A stretch of 62,646 nucleotides of DNA from an uncultured Eubacteriales bacterium (GCA_900545515.1 UQZA01000014.1:1-62646), one strand, 5' to 3'. Positions 7,223 through 17,643 are shown, counted from the stretch's first letter. The notes: generated from the sequence alone by a model not told the origin. Translations and numbers: made by a program.

Positions 7223-8326
7223 ATGAAGGATTACTATATCTACACGGAGCAGATGACCGTAGGCTACGGCGGCAAGCCCCTGATCCGGAACATCAACCTC
7301 CACCTGCGCCGGGGGGAGATCCTGACCCTGATCGGCCCCAACGGCTCCGGAAAATCCACAATTTTGAAGAGCATCATCCAGCAGCTGAGCCTGTTGGGCG
7401 GCGCTGTGTACCTGGACGGCCGGTCTATGGCCCGGATGCCGGAGCTGGAAGTAGCCAAGCGGTTGTCGGTCCTCATGACTGAGCGCATCCGGCCGGAGCT
7501 CATGACCTGTGAGGATGTGGTCAGCACCGGGCGCTACCCCTACACGGGCCGCCTGGGCATCCTGACAGCGGAGGACCGGCGGATCGTCCGGGAGTCTATG
7601 GCACTGGTCCACAGCGAGGACCTGGCGGACTGTGATTTCTCGGAGATCAGCGACGGCCAGCGCCAGCGCATTCTGCTGGCCCGGGCCTTGTGCCAGGAGC
7701 CGGAGGTGATCGTGCTGGACGAGCCCACCTCCTTTCTGGACATCCGCCACAAGCTGGAGCTGCTGTCTACCCTCAAGGACATGGTGCGCCAGCGGCAGCT
7801 GGCGGTGGTCATGTCTCTTCATGAGCTGGACCTGGCCCAGAAGGTGTCCGACTATGTGGTCTGTGTGCACAACAATGCCATCGAGCGCTATGGACCGCCG
7901 GAGGAGATTTTCACCTCGGATTACATCATGGAGCTCTACGGCGCCACCAGAGGCAGCTACAATGCGGATTTTGGTTGCCTGGAGATGGAGCCTGCCCGGG
8001 GAAAGCCGGAGATTTTCGTCATTGGCGGAGGCGGGAGCGGGATTCCTGTGTACCGGCAGCTCCAGCGGCGGGGCATTCCCTTTACGGCAGGGGTTTTGCA
8101 GGAAAACGATGTGGATTACCCGGTGGCAAAGGCCCTGGCAGTGGAGGTTATAGGGGAGCGGTCCTTTGAGCCCATTGGGGAAAGCGCCTTTGCAAGGGCG
8201 GCGGCGCGCATGAAGACTTGCGGCAAGGTTTTGTGCTGCCTTCGGGAGTTTGGCGCCATGAACGGAAAAAACCGGGAGCTTATGGAGCTCGCGAAAAAAG
8301 CGGGAACGCTGACGGATTCCCTTTGA
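7223..8326 (+). CDS. ABC importer ATPase with an extra C-terminal domain
   Basis: 367 residues. Residues 1–255 form a FepC/BtuD-type nucleotide-binding domain: Walker A GPNGSGKST, signature ISDGQRQR, Walker B VIVLDEPTS and a switch His in SLHELDLA. About 110 further residues contain a glycine-rich IGGGGSGIPVYRQL segment that looks like a small nucleotide-binding fold. Such extensions occur in some Clostridial homologues and their role is unknown to me. It completes the importer with the two preceding genes. A terminator follows directly. Confidence 0.9.
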   Translation: MKDYYIYTEQMTVGYGGKPLIRNINLHLRRGEILTLIGPNGSGKSTILKSIIQQLSLLGGAVYLDGRSMARMPELEVAKRLSVLMTERIRPELMTCEDVVSTGRYPYTGRLGILTAEDRRIVRESMALVHSEDLADCDFSEISDGQRQRILLARALCQEPEVIVLDEPTSFLDIRHKLELLSTLKDMVRQRQLAVVMSLHELDLAQKVSDYVVCVHNNAIERYGPPEEIFTSDYIMELYGATRGSYNADFGCLEMEPARGKPEIFVIGGGGSGIPVYRQLQRRGIPFTAGVLQENDVDYPVAKALAVEVIGERSFEPIGESAFARAAARMKTCGKVLCCLREFGAMNGKNRELMELAKKAGTLTDSL

Positions 8327-8338
8327 GCCGAACCATAT

Positions 8339-8378
8339 CGCCACCTCCGGCCGGAATGGCAGGGGGTGGCGTTTTTTG
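8339..8378 (+). terminator. Terminator of the chelatase/importer operon
   Basis: CGCCACC (8339–8345) pairs with GGTGGCG (8365–8371), followed by six T at 8372–8377. Confidence 0.8.
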
Positions 8379-8418
8379 TGGCCTCCGGCGTGTATTTCCG
8401 GGAAAAGGGGGGTGCATC

Positions 8419-8574
8419 ATGAACATGAATCCGAAGGAATACAGTGAGTATGTGAAAAAGATGGGCCCCAAGTCGCCCATTTGGAAGGACTGCTTCAACG
8501 CATTCTGGACCGGCGGACTGATCTGCCTGCTGGGCCAGCTGATTCAAAACGGCTACGTGTATGTGCAAAAATGA
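8419..8574 (+). pseudogene. Truncated SpoVAC-like protein (51 residues)
   Basis: The 51-residue product matches the first third of SpoVAC, part of the spore dipicolinic-acid channel: YVKKMGPKSPIWKDC, then NAFWTGGLICLLGQ, the start of the first membrane helix. Full SpoVAC is about 150 residues and is normally followed by spoVAD and spoVAE, which are absent here. A strong ribosome site (GGGGGG at 8407–8412) and a clean ATG remain. The frame ends in a stop just after the first hydrophobic segment, and no continuation is visible in the other frames. It is either a decayed copy or a retained mini-protein. The complete operon is presumably elsewhere. Confidence 0.7.
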
Positions 8575-8614
8575 TGTGACCCTCAAGTTGCCCTGAATTT
8601 TTCTGCCTTCAGCC

Positions 8615-8643
8615 TTGCCTTTTGCATGGAAGTGGTCTATAAT
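8615..8643 (+). promoter_or_regulatory. Sigma-A promoter of the lipoprotein/two-component operon
   Basis: TTGCCT (8615–8620), a 17-base spacer and TATAAT (8638–8643), about 65 bases before the lipoprotein start. Confidence 0.7.
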
Positions 8644-8706
8644 AAAAAGGATAAGGGAAAATAGACGATTTGGACATTTCAACTTGTCGGGGGAGGGAGT
8701 GGGCCT

Positions 8707-10026
8707 ATGAGACGAAATCGGATGTGCTGCCTGGGGGTGCTTGCCGCCCTGTTGACGCTGTTGTCCGGATGCATGCTGAAGACTGTGGATCAAATGTACT
8801 GTCTGCCCCGGCGCTCGGAGGAATACCACAATTTGCAGGCCGCCATGGACCAGGTGATGAGCGGACTGGAGTACTGCGCCCCCCTCCAGGGGGAGAACCA
8901 GCAGACGGTGCAGATGGTGGACCTGACCGGGGACGGTCAGTCGGAAGCTCTGGTATTTGCCAAGGGAGTGGGAGAGCGCCCTCTGAAAATTTTCATTTTT
9001 GCTAAGGAGCATGGTGCCTATGTGAACACCGCCACCATTGAGACGGCGGGCACGGCCTTTGAGCAGGTGGAGTATGCGGATTTGGACGGCGCCGGCGGTG
9101 TAGAGTTGGTGGTGGGCCGGCAGGTGAGCAACGAGGTGGTTCACGCCCTGTCCGCCTACACGTTCTCCCAGGGCACGCCAGAGACCCTACTGACGGCTAA
9201 CTACAGCCGTTTCCTCACGGTGGACCTGGACCGGGACAACCTGCGGGAGCTGTTTCTGCTGCGCCCAGGCGCCGATGGGGGCAATGGGGTGGCGGAGCTG
9301 TACGACTATCGCGGCGGCGCCATGGAGCGCTCCGCCGAGGCGGTGATGTCGGTCCCGGTGGAGAATCTGAAGCGGATGACAGCCGGGGGCATGTACCAAG
9401 AGACCCAAGCAGTGTTTGCCGCCAGCAACTACGATGAGGATACCATCATCACAGATGTTTACGCCATAGTCAAGGACCGTCTCACCAATGTGTCCCTCTC
9501 CAGTGAGTCTGGCACCAGCGTCAAAACCATCCGTAACTACTATGTGTATGGTGACGATATCGACAACGATGGCCTCATGGAGCTGCCCTCCCTGGTTCCC
9601 ATGGAGGAGGCCTCCTCCGGCGGACGGGAGCTCATCCGGTGGTATAACCTGACCCCGGAGGGGAATGAGGTGGAGAAGCTATATACCTTCCACAACTATG
9701 CTGACCGCTGGTACGTGTGCATTCAGAGGGACTGGGTGGACACGGTTTCCGTCACCCGGGGCGCAGATGTGGCCGGCGTCCAGGGATATGTGTTCTCTGC
9801 CGGGAGGGATCAGAAGCACCAGGTGCTGTTCACCATTTACGCGTTTACGGGGGACAACCGGGAGGAGCTGGCTGCCTCAGACGGGCGTTTCCCCCTGGCA
9901 AAGACCGACGAGGTGACCTATGCCGCCTGCCTGGGTGGTGGAAGTATGGGGCGCCAATTGGATCAAAAGACCTTGATTTCCTATTTTAACTTCATCCGGG
10001 AGGACTGGAAGACCGGTGAGATGTAA
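8707..10026 (+). CDS. Lipoprotein with FG-GAP-like repeats, linked to a two-component system
   Basis: 439 residues. Lipobox LLSGC (Cys 22). The mature part contains recurrent D-x-(T/D)-G-D-G-x-(S/M)-E motifs (DLTGDGQSEALVF, DLDGAGGVELVV, DIDNDGLMELPS), typical of VCBS/FG-GAP-like beta-propeller blades, which often bind calcium. Function is unknown. It is the first gene of an operon with a response regulator 12 bases downstream and a histidine kinase, so it may be an extracellular accessory or sensor component of that system. That link is inferred from gene order only. Confidence 0.75.
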   Translation: MRRNRMCCLGVLAALLTLLSGCMLKTVDQMYCLPRRSEEYHNLQAAMDQVMSGLEYCAPLQGENQQTVQMVDLTGDGQSEALVFAKGVGERPLKIFIFAKEHGAYVNTATIETAGTAFEQVEYADLDGAGGVELVVGRQVSNEVVHALSAYTFSQGTPETLLTANYSRFLTVDLDRDNLRELFLLRPGADGGNGVAELYDYRGGAMERSAEAVMSVPVENLKRMTAGGMYQETQAVFAASNYDEDTIITDVYAIVKDRLTNVSLSSESGTSVKTIRNYYVYGDDIDNDGLMELPSLVPMEEASSGGRELIRWYNLTPEGNEVEKLYTFHNYADRWYVCIQRDWVDTVSVTRGADVAGVQGYVFSAGRDQKHQVLFTIYAFTGDNREELAASDGRFPLAKTDEVTYAACLGGGSMGRQLDQKTLISYFNFIREDWKTGEM

Positions 10027-10038
10027 GGAGCGAAGAAG

Positions 10039-10725
10039 ATGAAAAAGGTACTGATTTTGGAGGATGAGGTCAACATCCGCAGTTTTGTGGTGATCAACCT
10101 GAAGCGGGCCGGGTATGACGCCATTGAGGCCGGTACCGGTCAGGAGGCGCTGGACCGTTTGAAGGAACATCCAGACACCGGCGTTGCCATTCTGGATATT
10201 ATGCTGCCGGATATGGATGGCTTTGAGGTCTGCCGCAACATCCGTGCCACCAACAAGCAGATCGGCATCATCATGCTCACGGCCCGGACCCAGGAGATGG
10301 ACAAGGTAACGGGCCTCATGACCGGGGCGGACGACTATGTGACCAAGCCCTTCTCTCCGGCGGAGCTTACAGCCCGGATCGATGCCCTGTACCGCCGCAT
10401 TGGGGGCGATGGCGGGGCAGATACCGAGCTTTTGACCCAGGGGCCCTTTGTGATGAACATCCGGAACCGCACCCTGGAAAAGCAGGGGGAGCGCATCCGT
10501 CTGACCCAGGTGGAGTTTTCCATTTTGAAGCTGTTTATGCAGAATCCAGGCCGGGCCCTGTCTCGGGAGGACATTTTGGCTGCTGTGTGGGGGCCGGATT
10601 ATGAGGGCGAGCTCAAAATTGTGGACGTGAACATCCGGCGGCTTCGGATCAAAATCGAAGACAACGCCACAACACCGAAATACATTACCACAGTCTGGGG
10701 GTTTGGTTATAAGTGGGGCGCATAA
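10039..10725 (+). CDS. OmpR/PhoB-family response regulator
   Basis: 228 residues. Receiver domain 1–120 with the acidic pocket E8/D9, phosphoacceptor D53 (VAILDIMLPDMDGFE), conserved T81 and K103 (VTKPF). The C-terminal winged helix (about 135–228) carries the characteristic LTQVEFSILK and VDVNIRRLRIKIED motifs. It overlaps the downstream kinase gene by 13 bases, so the pair is coupled. Targets cannot be seen from the sequence. Confidence 0.95.
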   Translation: MKKVLILEDEVNIRSFVVINLKRAGYDAIEAGTGQEALDRLKEHPDTGVAILDIMLPDMDGFEVCRNIRATNKQIGIIMLTARTQEMDKVTGLMTGADDYVTKPFSPAELTARIDALYRRIGGDGGADTELLTQGPFVMNIRNRTLEKQGERIRLTQVEFSILKLFMQNPGRALSREDILAAVWGPDYEGELKIVDVNIRRLRIKIEDNATTPKYITTVWGFGYKWGA

Positions 10726-12170
10726 CCCGTCGCAAGACCGGGGCGAACAAGAGAAAAACCCGGATCAAGGGCCTGCGGGGCCGGTGGATGACCCATACGG
10801 TGGGGCCGGTGTTGGCCCTTGCGGCGGTCTTTGTGATCATCATCTCGGCCTCCTTTGCAGCCTATTATTACTCCAATATGCAGTCTGACATGCAGCACCG
10901 GGCAAAGACCACCACGGAGTTTTTTGCCAACTACATCGGCCAGAGCTACAACGCCTACTATCAGTCCTGCGTTACCTACGCCAGGACCTTCGAAGAGAAG
11001 AACACCATTGAGCTCCAGTTCATCAATACCAGCGGACGAATCGTGGCCTCTTCCTATGGCCGTTGGGTGGGTCCGTCTCCCACAACCCAGGATATTTCCA
11101 GCGCCATGGAGACCCGCCAGCTGGCCACCTATATGGGCAAGGACCCGGCCACGGGGGAGCGGATTATGGCGGTGTCCAGCCCCATGATCTATTCCAGCGG
11201 CGAGGTCATCGGTGTTCTGCGCTATGTGACCAGCATGAAGGTGGTCAACCGGCAGCTGGTGTTTGTGACCCTGGTTGCCCTGGCGGCGGGAGCGCTGCTG
11301 GTGCTGGTGGTGATTTTCAGCAGTAACTTTTACATTCGCTCCATTTTGGAGCCGGTAGCGGAGATCACGGCCACGGCCAAGCGGATTGCGGGCGGCAGCT
11401 ACGGCGTGCAGCTGAGGTCCAAATACGATGATGAAATCGGCGACTTGGCCGAGACCATCAACGACATGTCCAGTAAGATCAACCAGAATGAAAAAATGCA
11501 GACGGAGTTCATCTCCTCCCTGTCCCACGAGCTGCGTACGCCCCTCACCGCCATCAGCGGCTGGAGCGAGACCCTGCTGTCCGGGGAGAGCCTGGACCCG
11601 GAGGAGACCCGCCGGGGCATCGCCATCATTCAGCGGGAGAGTCGCCGCCTGACGGAGATGGTGACGGAGCTCCTGGACTTCACCCGGATGGAGGACGGCC
11701 GCATGACCCTGAATGTGGACATGACGGACATCCGGGGAGAATTTGAGGACACGGTATATATGTATGGCAGCCGCCTGCGCCAGGAGGGAATCCAGCTCCG
11801 GGTGCTGGAGAACGACGGAGAGATTCCTGAGATTCCCTGCGACCCCAAGCGGATGCGTCAGGTGCTTCTGAACATTCTGGACAATGCGGCCAAGCACGGG
11901 GGAGAGGGCAAGCGGATTGACGCCTCCATTCGTCTGGAGGGGAGCTTTGTGGTCATTCGAATTCGGGACTACGGCCCGGGCATTCCGGACGATGAGCTTC
12001 CCCTGGTGAAAAAGAAGTTTTTCAAGGGCAGCTCCAAGGCCAGAGGCTCCGGCATCGGCCTGGCAGTTTGCGATGAGATTATAGAGATGCACGGAGGCAG
12101 CCTGGACCTTTCCAATGCGCCAGGTGGAGGAACCCTGGTGGTGGTGCAGCTGCCGGTGGCGGTGCAATAG
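10713..12170 (+). CDS. Sensor histidine kinase
   Basis: 485 residues from a GTG at 10713 that overlaps the regulator gene; an ATG at about 10788 is an alternative. The very basic N-terminus precedes TM1 (about 27–50). An extracytoplasmic sensor of about 130 residues is followed by TM2 (about 184–206), a HAMP segment, and a HisKA domain with phospho-acceptor H272 in SSLSHELRTPL. The HATPase domain shows LLNILDNAAKH (N-box) and RDYGPGIP and GSGIGLAVC (G-boxes). The overall layout is like the PhoR/ResE family of Firmicutes. The signal is unknown. The lipoprotein two genes upstream is a candidate partner. Confidence 0.93.
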   Translation: MGRITRRKTGANKRKTRIKGLRGRWMTHTVGPVLALAAVFVIIISASFAAYYYSNMQSDMQHRAKTTTEFFANYIGQSYNAYYQSCVTYARTFEEKNTIELQFINTSGRIVASSYGRWVGPSPTTQDISSAMETRQLATYMGKDPATGERIMAVSSPMIYSSGEVIGVLRYVTSMKVVNRQLVFVTLVALAAGALLVLVVIFSSNFYIRSILEPVAEITATAKRIAGGSYGVQLRSKYDDEIGDLAETINDMSSKINQNEKMQTEFISSLSHELRTPLTAISGWSETLLSGESLDPEETRRGIAIIQRESRRLTEMVTELLDFTRMEDGRMTLNVDMTDIRGEFEDTVYMYGSRLRQEGIQLRVLENDGEIPEIPCDPKRMRQVLLNILDNAAKHGGEGKRIDASIRLEGSFVVIRIRDYGPGIPDDELPLVKKKFFKGSSKARGSGIGLAVCDEIIEMHGGSLDLSNAPGGGTLVVVQLPVAVQ

Positions 12171-12187
12171 CTCAGAAAGGCGGTACC

Positions 12188-13192
12188 ATGGCAAAGACAA
12201 AACAATTGAAGTCACAAGAGAAATTTAAAACCATGATCGGCGGTCAGGCCCTCATTGAGGGAATTATGATGCGGGGGCCGGACAAAGACGCTGTGGTGGT
12301 CCGGGGCAAGGAGGGGCTCACGGTGGAGGTGACCCCCCGGAAGCTGCCGCCGGAGCATTCTCCCCTGCGATGGCCCCTGATCCGGGGGATCTATAACTTC
12401 TTTGGCTCCAACATCGTAGGGGTGAAGGCTCTGATGCGGTCGGCGGACCTCTCCCCGGAGGAGGGAGAGACAGAGGCCCCCTCCAAGTTTGACCAGTGGC
12501 TGGAAAAAAAGCTGGGAAATGAGGGCTTCCAGAAGGCCCTGGTGGGCTTTGCCGTGGTGCTGGGCCTGGGAATGTCCGTGGGCCTGTTCTTCCTGCTTCC
12601 CATGGTCATCGGCGGCTTGTTTGACCGGTGGATTACCAGCAACCTGGGGATCAACCTCCTGGAGGGGGTGATCCGTATGGGAATTTTCTTCCTGTACATG
12701 TATCTGATTTCCCGCATGAAGGATATGCGCCGCCTGTTTTCCTACCATGGGGCGGAGCACAAGACCATCCGCTGCTATGAGGCGAAGCTGCCCCTCACCG
12801 TGGAAAACGTGCGCCGCCAGACCCGGCTGCATCCCAGATGCGGCACCAGCTTCCTGCTGGTGGTGATGGTGCTGTCCATTTTGATTTTTTCCATTGCGTC
12901 ATCTGCCCTCCTGGCTCTGGCGCCGGGGTTGGAGGCCCTGCGGGGGAGCTTCCTGTTCCGGCTTGTGATGATTGTGTATAAGCTGCTGCTCCTGCCTCTG
13001 GTGGTGTCTGTGGCTTACGAGATCAACCGCTGGGTGGGCCGGTATGACAACCTTCTGACCCGGATTGTCACCGCCCCCGGCATGTGGTTCCAGAATTTCA
13101 CCACCAACGAGCCGGACGACTCCATGATCGAGGTGGGGATTGCAGCCCTGGAAGCCGTCCTTCCAGAGAAGGAGGGGGCTGACCAATGGTAA
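12188..13192 (+). CDS. yqhQ: DUF1385 (YqhQ-like) membrane protein
   Basis: 334 residues. It begins with GGQALIEGIMMRGPD, the family hallmark, and has the central YHGAEHKTIRCYE and LHPRCGTSFLL motifs. Four to five membrane segments span about residues 118–275. Function is not established. In Firmicutes it is commonly encoded directly before prmC, as here, where the two overlap by seven bases. A long reading frame on the opposite strand is only a shadow. Confidence 0.9.
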   Translation: MAKTKQLKSQEKFKTMIGGQALIEGIMMRGPDKDAVVVRGKEGLTVEVTPRKLPPEHSPLRWPLIRGIYNFFGSNIVGVKALMRSADLSPEEGETEAPSKFDQWLEKKLGNEGFQKALVGFAVVLGLGMSVGLFFLLPMVIGGLFDRWITSNLGINLLEGVIRMGIFFLYMYLISRMKDMRRLFSYHGAEHKTIRCYEAKLPLTVENVRRQTRLHPRCGTSFLLVVMVLSILIFSIASSALLALAPGLEALRGSFLFRLVMIVYKLLLLPLVVSVAYEINRWVGRYDNLLTRIVTAPGMWFQNFTTNEPDDSMIEVGIAALEAVLPEKEGADQW

Positions 13193-14062
13193 AGAAATAC
13201 AGTGATTTGTACTTAGACGCCCGGAAAGCCCTACTGCCCGGGGAGGGGCAGCAGCGGGCGGGGCTCCTGGCCCGGGAGCTGCTGTGCGCCGCCTCCAGGA
13301 AAAGCCAGGAGGAGATTCTGTCCAGGCGGGACCAGTACGCCCCTGAAGAGGTCTGCCGGACCATGGAGGACTTTACCGGAAGGGCCCTGGCAGGGGAGCC
13401 ACTGGCCTACATTCTGGAGGAGTGGGACTTTTATGGCATGACCCTGTATGTGAACCGGGATGTGCTCATTCCCCGGGACGATACCTGCGCCGTCACTGAG
13501 CTGGCGCTGAAGAAGGCCCTGTTTTTGGAGCAGGACCCACGGATTCTGGACCTGTGCACCGGCTCCGGTTGCATCGGCCTGGCCATTGCCAGGAAGGTGA
13601 AGGATGCCAGGGTCACCCTGGCGGATGTCTCCCGGGAGGCCTTGGTGGTGGCCAAGAAAAACGCCGCTGCTATGAAGCTCACCGGCCGGGTCAGCTGCAT
13701 TCAGGCCGATGCCCGGCAGGACCCCTCGGCTTTCCTGGGGACCTTTGACCTCATTGTGTCCAACCCACCCTATGTCCGTTCCGGGGACCTGGCGGCCTTG
13801 CAGCCCAGTGTCCGGGATTTTGAACCTATCCTGGCCCTGGACGGGGGGCCGGACGGCCTGGACTTTTACCGGTCCATTGCCTCCCGCTATGGACGGGCCC
13901 TGAAGCCCGGCGGCTGGCTCTGCTTGGAGTTCGGCATGGGGCAGGGAGACGCGGTCTGCGCCATTTTGGAGCGGAACGGTTATGAAATTGTGGAACGTAA
14001 AAAGGATTTCAACGAAATAGAACGGGCGGTTTTGGCCCGGAAACGGAGAGAGGAAGAGCACC

Positions 14063-14088
<26 letters not shown>
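13186..14088 (+). CDS. prmC: Peptide chain release factor N5-glutamine methyltransferase
   Basis: 300 residues. It methylates the GGQ glutamine of RF1/RF2. An N-terminal helical domain is followed by a Rossmann methyltransferase with LDLCTGSGCIGLAIA (SAM loop), the catalytic NPPY in LIVSNPPYVRSGDL, and LDGGPDGLDFYR. The start ATG overlaps the yqhQ stop and the end overlaps recA by 26 bases, so three functions are tightly packed. prfA is not in the window, although prmC commonly follows it. Confidence 0.93.
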
Positions 14089-15158
<1,070 letters not shown>

Positions 15159-15169
<11 letters not shown>

Positions 15170-15785
15170 GTCCGTCTCTCAGAAGGCAGACCGGGCGGGG
15201 CAGTATTACCTGAAGCTCTCCGATGGCTGTGTCCTCCGGCTGTATCCCCAGACGGTGGCGGAGTTCCACCTGTATGCCGGCCGGGAGCTGGAGGCGGAGG
15301 AGCTGGAGGCCCTTCGCCAGGCGGCGGGAGCGGTCTCTGCCAAAATGCGGGCGGTGCGGATTGTCTCCGCCTCTGCCGTGTCAGCCCGGGATCTGGAGCG
15401 CCGTCTGCGGCGCAAGGGGGAGACGGAGGCCGACGCCCAGGCTGCCGTAGCATGGATGGAGGAGCTGCAGCTGGTGGATGATCTGGACACTGCCCGGCAG
15501 CTGGTCCGTCGTGGCCTCGCCCGTGGCTATGGGCCGGGCCGCCTGCGGCAAATGCTTTATGAAAAACAGATTCCCAAAACGCTGTGGGACCAGGTTCTGG
15601 AGGACCTGCCGGAGCCGGATGAGGCGATCGCCGCCTTCCTGGACCGGCGGCTCAGCCCGGAGCCGGACCGCAAGGAATTGCAAAAGACCATAGACGCCCT
15701 TTTACGCCGGGGCTTTGCCTGGCAGGACATTCGCCGGTGCCTGGCCCAGCGGGGGGAATCTGTGGACGGAGAACCGGAGGAATGA
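15159..15785 (+). CDS. recX: Regulatory protein RecX
   Basis: 208 residues, slightly longer than E. coli RecX. It consists of three-helix RecX repeats (for example SARDLERRLRRKGETEADAQ, then RQLVRRGLARGYGPGRLRQM, then LLRRGFAWQDIRRCLAQRG). RecX caps and destabilises RecA filaments. It overlaps the recA stop, giving coupled synthesis. The rimO start is immediately downstream. Confidence 0.9.
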
Positions 15786-15787
15786 GT

Positions 15788-17116
15788 ATGGCAAAGATTG
15801 GCGTCATCTCCCTTGGCTGTGCCAAAAACCAGGTGAACTGTGAGCAAATGATGTACCGGCTCCAGGAGGCAGGGCATGAGATCCTGCCGGATGTAACCGG
15901 GGCCGATGTGGTGCTCATCAATACCTGCGGCTTCATCGACTCGGCCAAGTCGGAAGCCATCGACCACATCATCGCCATGGGCCAGCTGAAGGAGGCCGGC
16001 GTGGTGGGGAAAATTCTGGTGACAGGGTGCCTGTCTCAGCGATATCAGAAGGAAATTTTGGAGGAGATGCCGGAGGTGGACGGCCTTTTGGGCACAGGCA
16101 GCTATGGGGACGTGGTCCCTGCTGTGGAGGCACTTTTGGAGGGGAAGCCAGTGGCCTCCTTTGGGGATATTCACCAGCCGGAGGTGGAGACCGGGCGGGT
16201 GCTCACCACCCCCCAGCACTATGCGTACCTGAAAATTGCAGAAGGGTGTGACAATCACTGCGCTTACTGTGTCATCCCCTCCCTCAGGGGCCGGTATCGG
16301 AGCCGCCAGATGGACGACGTGCTCTATGAGGCCAGAAATCTGGCTGCGGATGGAGTGAAGGAGCTCATTGTGGTGGCCCAGGACACCAGCCGGTACGGCA
16401 CTGACCTGCCGGGGCACAAGCGGCTTTTAGCGGAGCTTCTGCGTCAGCTGTGCCGGATCGATGGCATTCACTGGGTGCGGGTTCACTATCTGTACCCCGA
16501 TGAAATTGACGAGGAGCTGATGGAGGTCTTGGCGGAGGAGCCAAAGATTGTGAAATATCTGGACATTCCCATTCAGCACATCCACGACGGCATCCTGCGC
16601 CGGATGAACCGGAGGGGGGATGGGGCCTATGTGGAGGCCCTGTTCCAGAAGCTGCGGGAGCGGATTCCCGGGCTGGTGCTGCGGACCAGCCTCATCACCG
16701 GCCTTCCCGGCGAGGGAGAAGAGGAATTTGCCCAGTTGTGCCAGTTCCTGAAACGGATGAAGCTGGAACGGGTAGGGGCCTTCCCCTTTTCCCCGGAGGA
16801 GGGGACCCCGGCGGCAGCCATGGAGCACCCGGACGCCGAGACGGCCCAGGCCCGGGCGGAAATCATCGAGGAACTCCAGTCCCGGATTATGGACCAGTAC
16901 AACGAATCCCTTTTGGGAAAGACCCTGGAGGTCCTTTGCGACGGATACGACCCGGAGGAGGGCCGGTACTACGGAAGAACCTACGCAGATTCCCCGGACA
17001 TTGACGGGAAAGTCTGGTTCACTGCCAGCAGCCCCGTGAAGACCGGCTCCTTCTGCCAGGTTCGGATCACCGGCGTCCAGGATGGGGAGCTGGTGGGGCA
17101 GGAGGGAATGGCATGA
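15788..17116 (+). CDS. rimO: Ribosomal protein S12 methylthiotransferase RimO
   Basis: 442 residues. A UPF0004 domain with ISLGCAKNQVNCEQ, NTCGF and VTGCLSQRYQ cysteines holds the auxiliary cluster. The radical-SAM domain has C...C..C in EGCDNHCAYCVIPS, and a C-terminal TRAM domain follows. It adds a methylthio group to an Asp of ribosomal protein S12. The KNQVNCEQM-type N-terminus separates it from the tRNA enzyme MiaB. ATG 15788 is preferred over 15782 because GGAGG lies 7 bases upstream. It overlaps pgsA by four bases. Confidence 0.94.
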   Translation: MAKIGVISLGCAKNQVNCEQMMYRLQEAGHEILPDVTGADVVLINTCGFIDSAKSEAIDHIIAMGQLKEAGVVGKILVTGCLSQRYQKEILEEMPEVDGLLGTGSYGDVVPAVEALLEGKPVASFGDIHQPEVETGRVLTTPQHYAYLKIAEGCDNHCAYCVIPSLRGRYRSRQMDDVLYEARNLAADGVKELIVVAQDTSRYGTDLPGHKRLLAELLRQLCRIDGIHWVRVHYLYPDEIDEELMEVLAEEPKIVKYLDIPIQHIHDGILRRMNRRGDGAYVEALFQKLRERIPGLVLRTSLITGLPGEGEEEFAQLCQFLKRMKLERVGAFPFSPEEGTPAAAMEHPDAETAQARAEIIEELQSRIMDQYNESLLGKTLEVLCDGYDPEEGRYYGRTYADSPDIDGKVWFTASSPVKTGSFCQVRITGVQDGELVGQEGMA

Positions 17117-17643
17117 CTGCAGCAAGTAAGGTGACCCTGACCCGGATTTTTCTGATTCCCGTGTATATGGTTCTGATGTACGTCAGCGGCGGCGTGGCTG
17201 GCCCTTGGATGTGGGGAGCTCTGGGGGTATTCATCCTGGCCAGTGTGACGGACTTTGTGGACGGCTACATTGCCCGCCACTGCAATCAGGTTAGTGACTT
17301 TGGCAAATTCCTGGACCCCCTGGCGGACAAGCTTCTGGTGATTGCGGCAATGGCTATGTTTTGCGAATGGGGCCTTTGGCCTGCATGGGCGCTTATGGCG
17401 GTCCTTGCCCGGGAGTTTGCCGTGACAGGCCTGCGCTTGGTGGCGGCAGGGAAGGGAACGGTCATTGCAGCCGGTTGGTCCGGCAAGGTGAAAACCGCCA
17501 GCACCATGGTGGGCCTGTGCCTCCTGATGGCATTCCCCCACATCCAACCTTTGCGTTGGGCCGTCATCTGGGTGGTGGTGGCCACAACCCTGTATTCCGG
17601 GGTGGAGTACTTTGCGCGGAACTGGAAGTGCCTTTGGAACTGA
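17113..17643 (+). CDS. pgsA: CDP-diacylglycerol–glycerol-3-phosphate 3-phosphatidyltransferase
   Basis: 176 residues, about four membrane helices. The CDP-alcohol phosphotransferase signature DGYIARHCNQVSDFGKFLD (D-G-x2-A-R...G-x3-D-x3-D) is intact. It makes phosphatidylglycerophosphate for anionic lipids. It is the last gene of the run from yqhQ; the next 590 bases carry no credible gene. Confidence 0.95.
   Translation: MTAASKVTLTRIFLIPVYMVLMYVSGGVAGPWMWGALGVFILASVTDFVDGYIARHCNQVSDFGKFLDPLADKLLVIAAMAMFCEWGLWPAWALMAVLAREFAVTGLRLVAAGKGTVIAAGWSGKVKTASTMVGLCLLMAFPHIQPLRWAVIWVVVATTLYSGVEYFARNWKCLWN

Noticed and set aside
6482..8344. 620-residue frame on the minus strand
   Set aside because: Overlaps the permease and ATPase genes, which have clear motifs; the antisense product is His/Gln-rich and meaningless.
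10707..12215. 502-residue frame on the minus strand
   Set aside because: Shadow of the histidine kinase gene.
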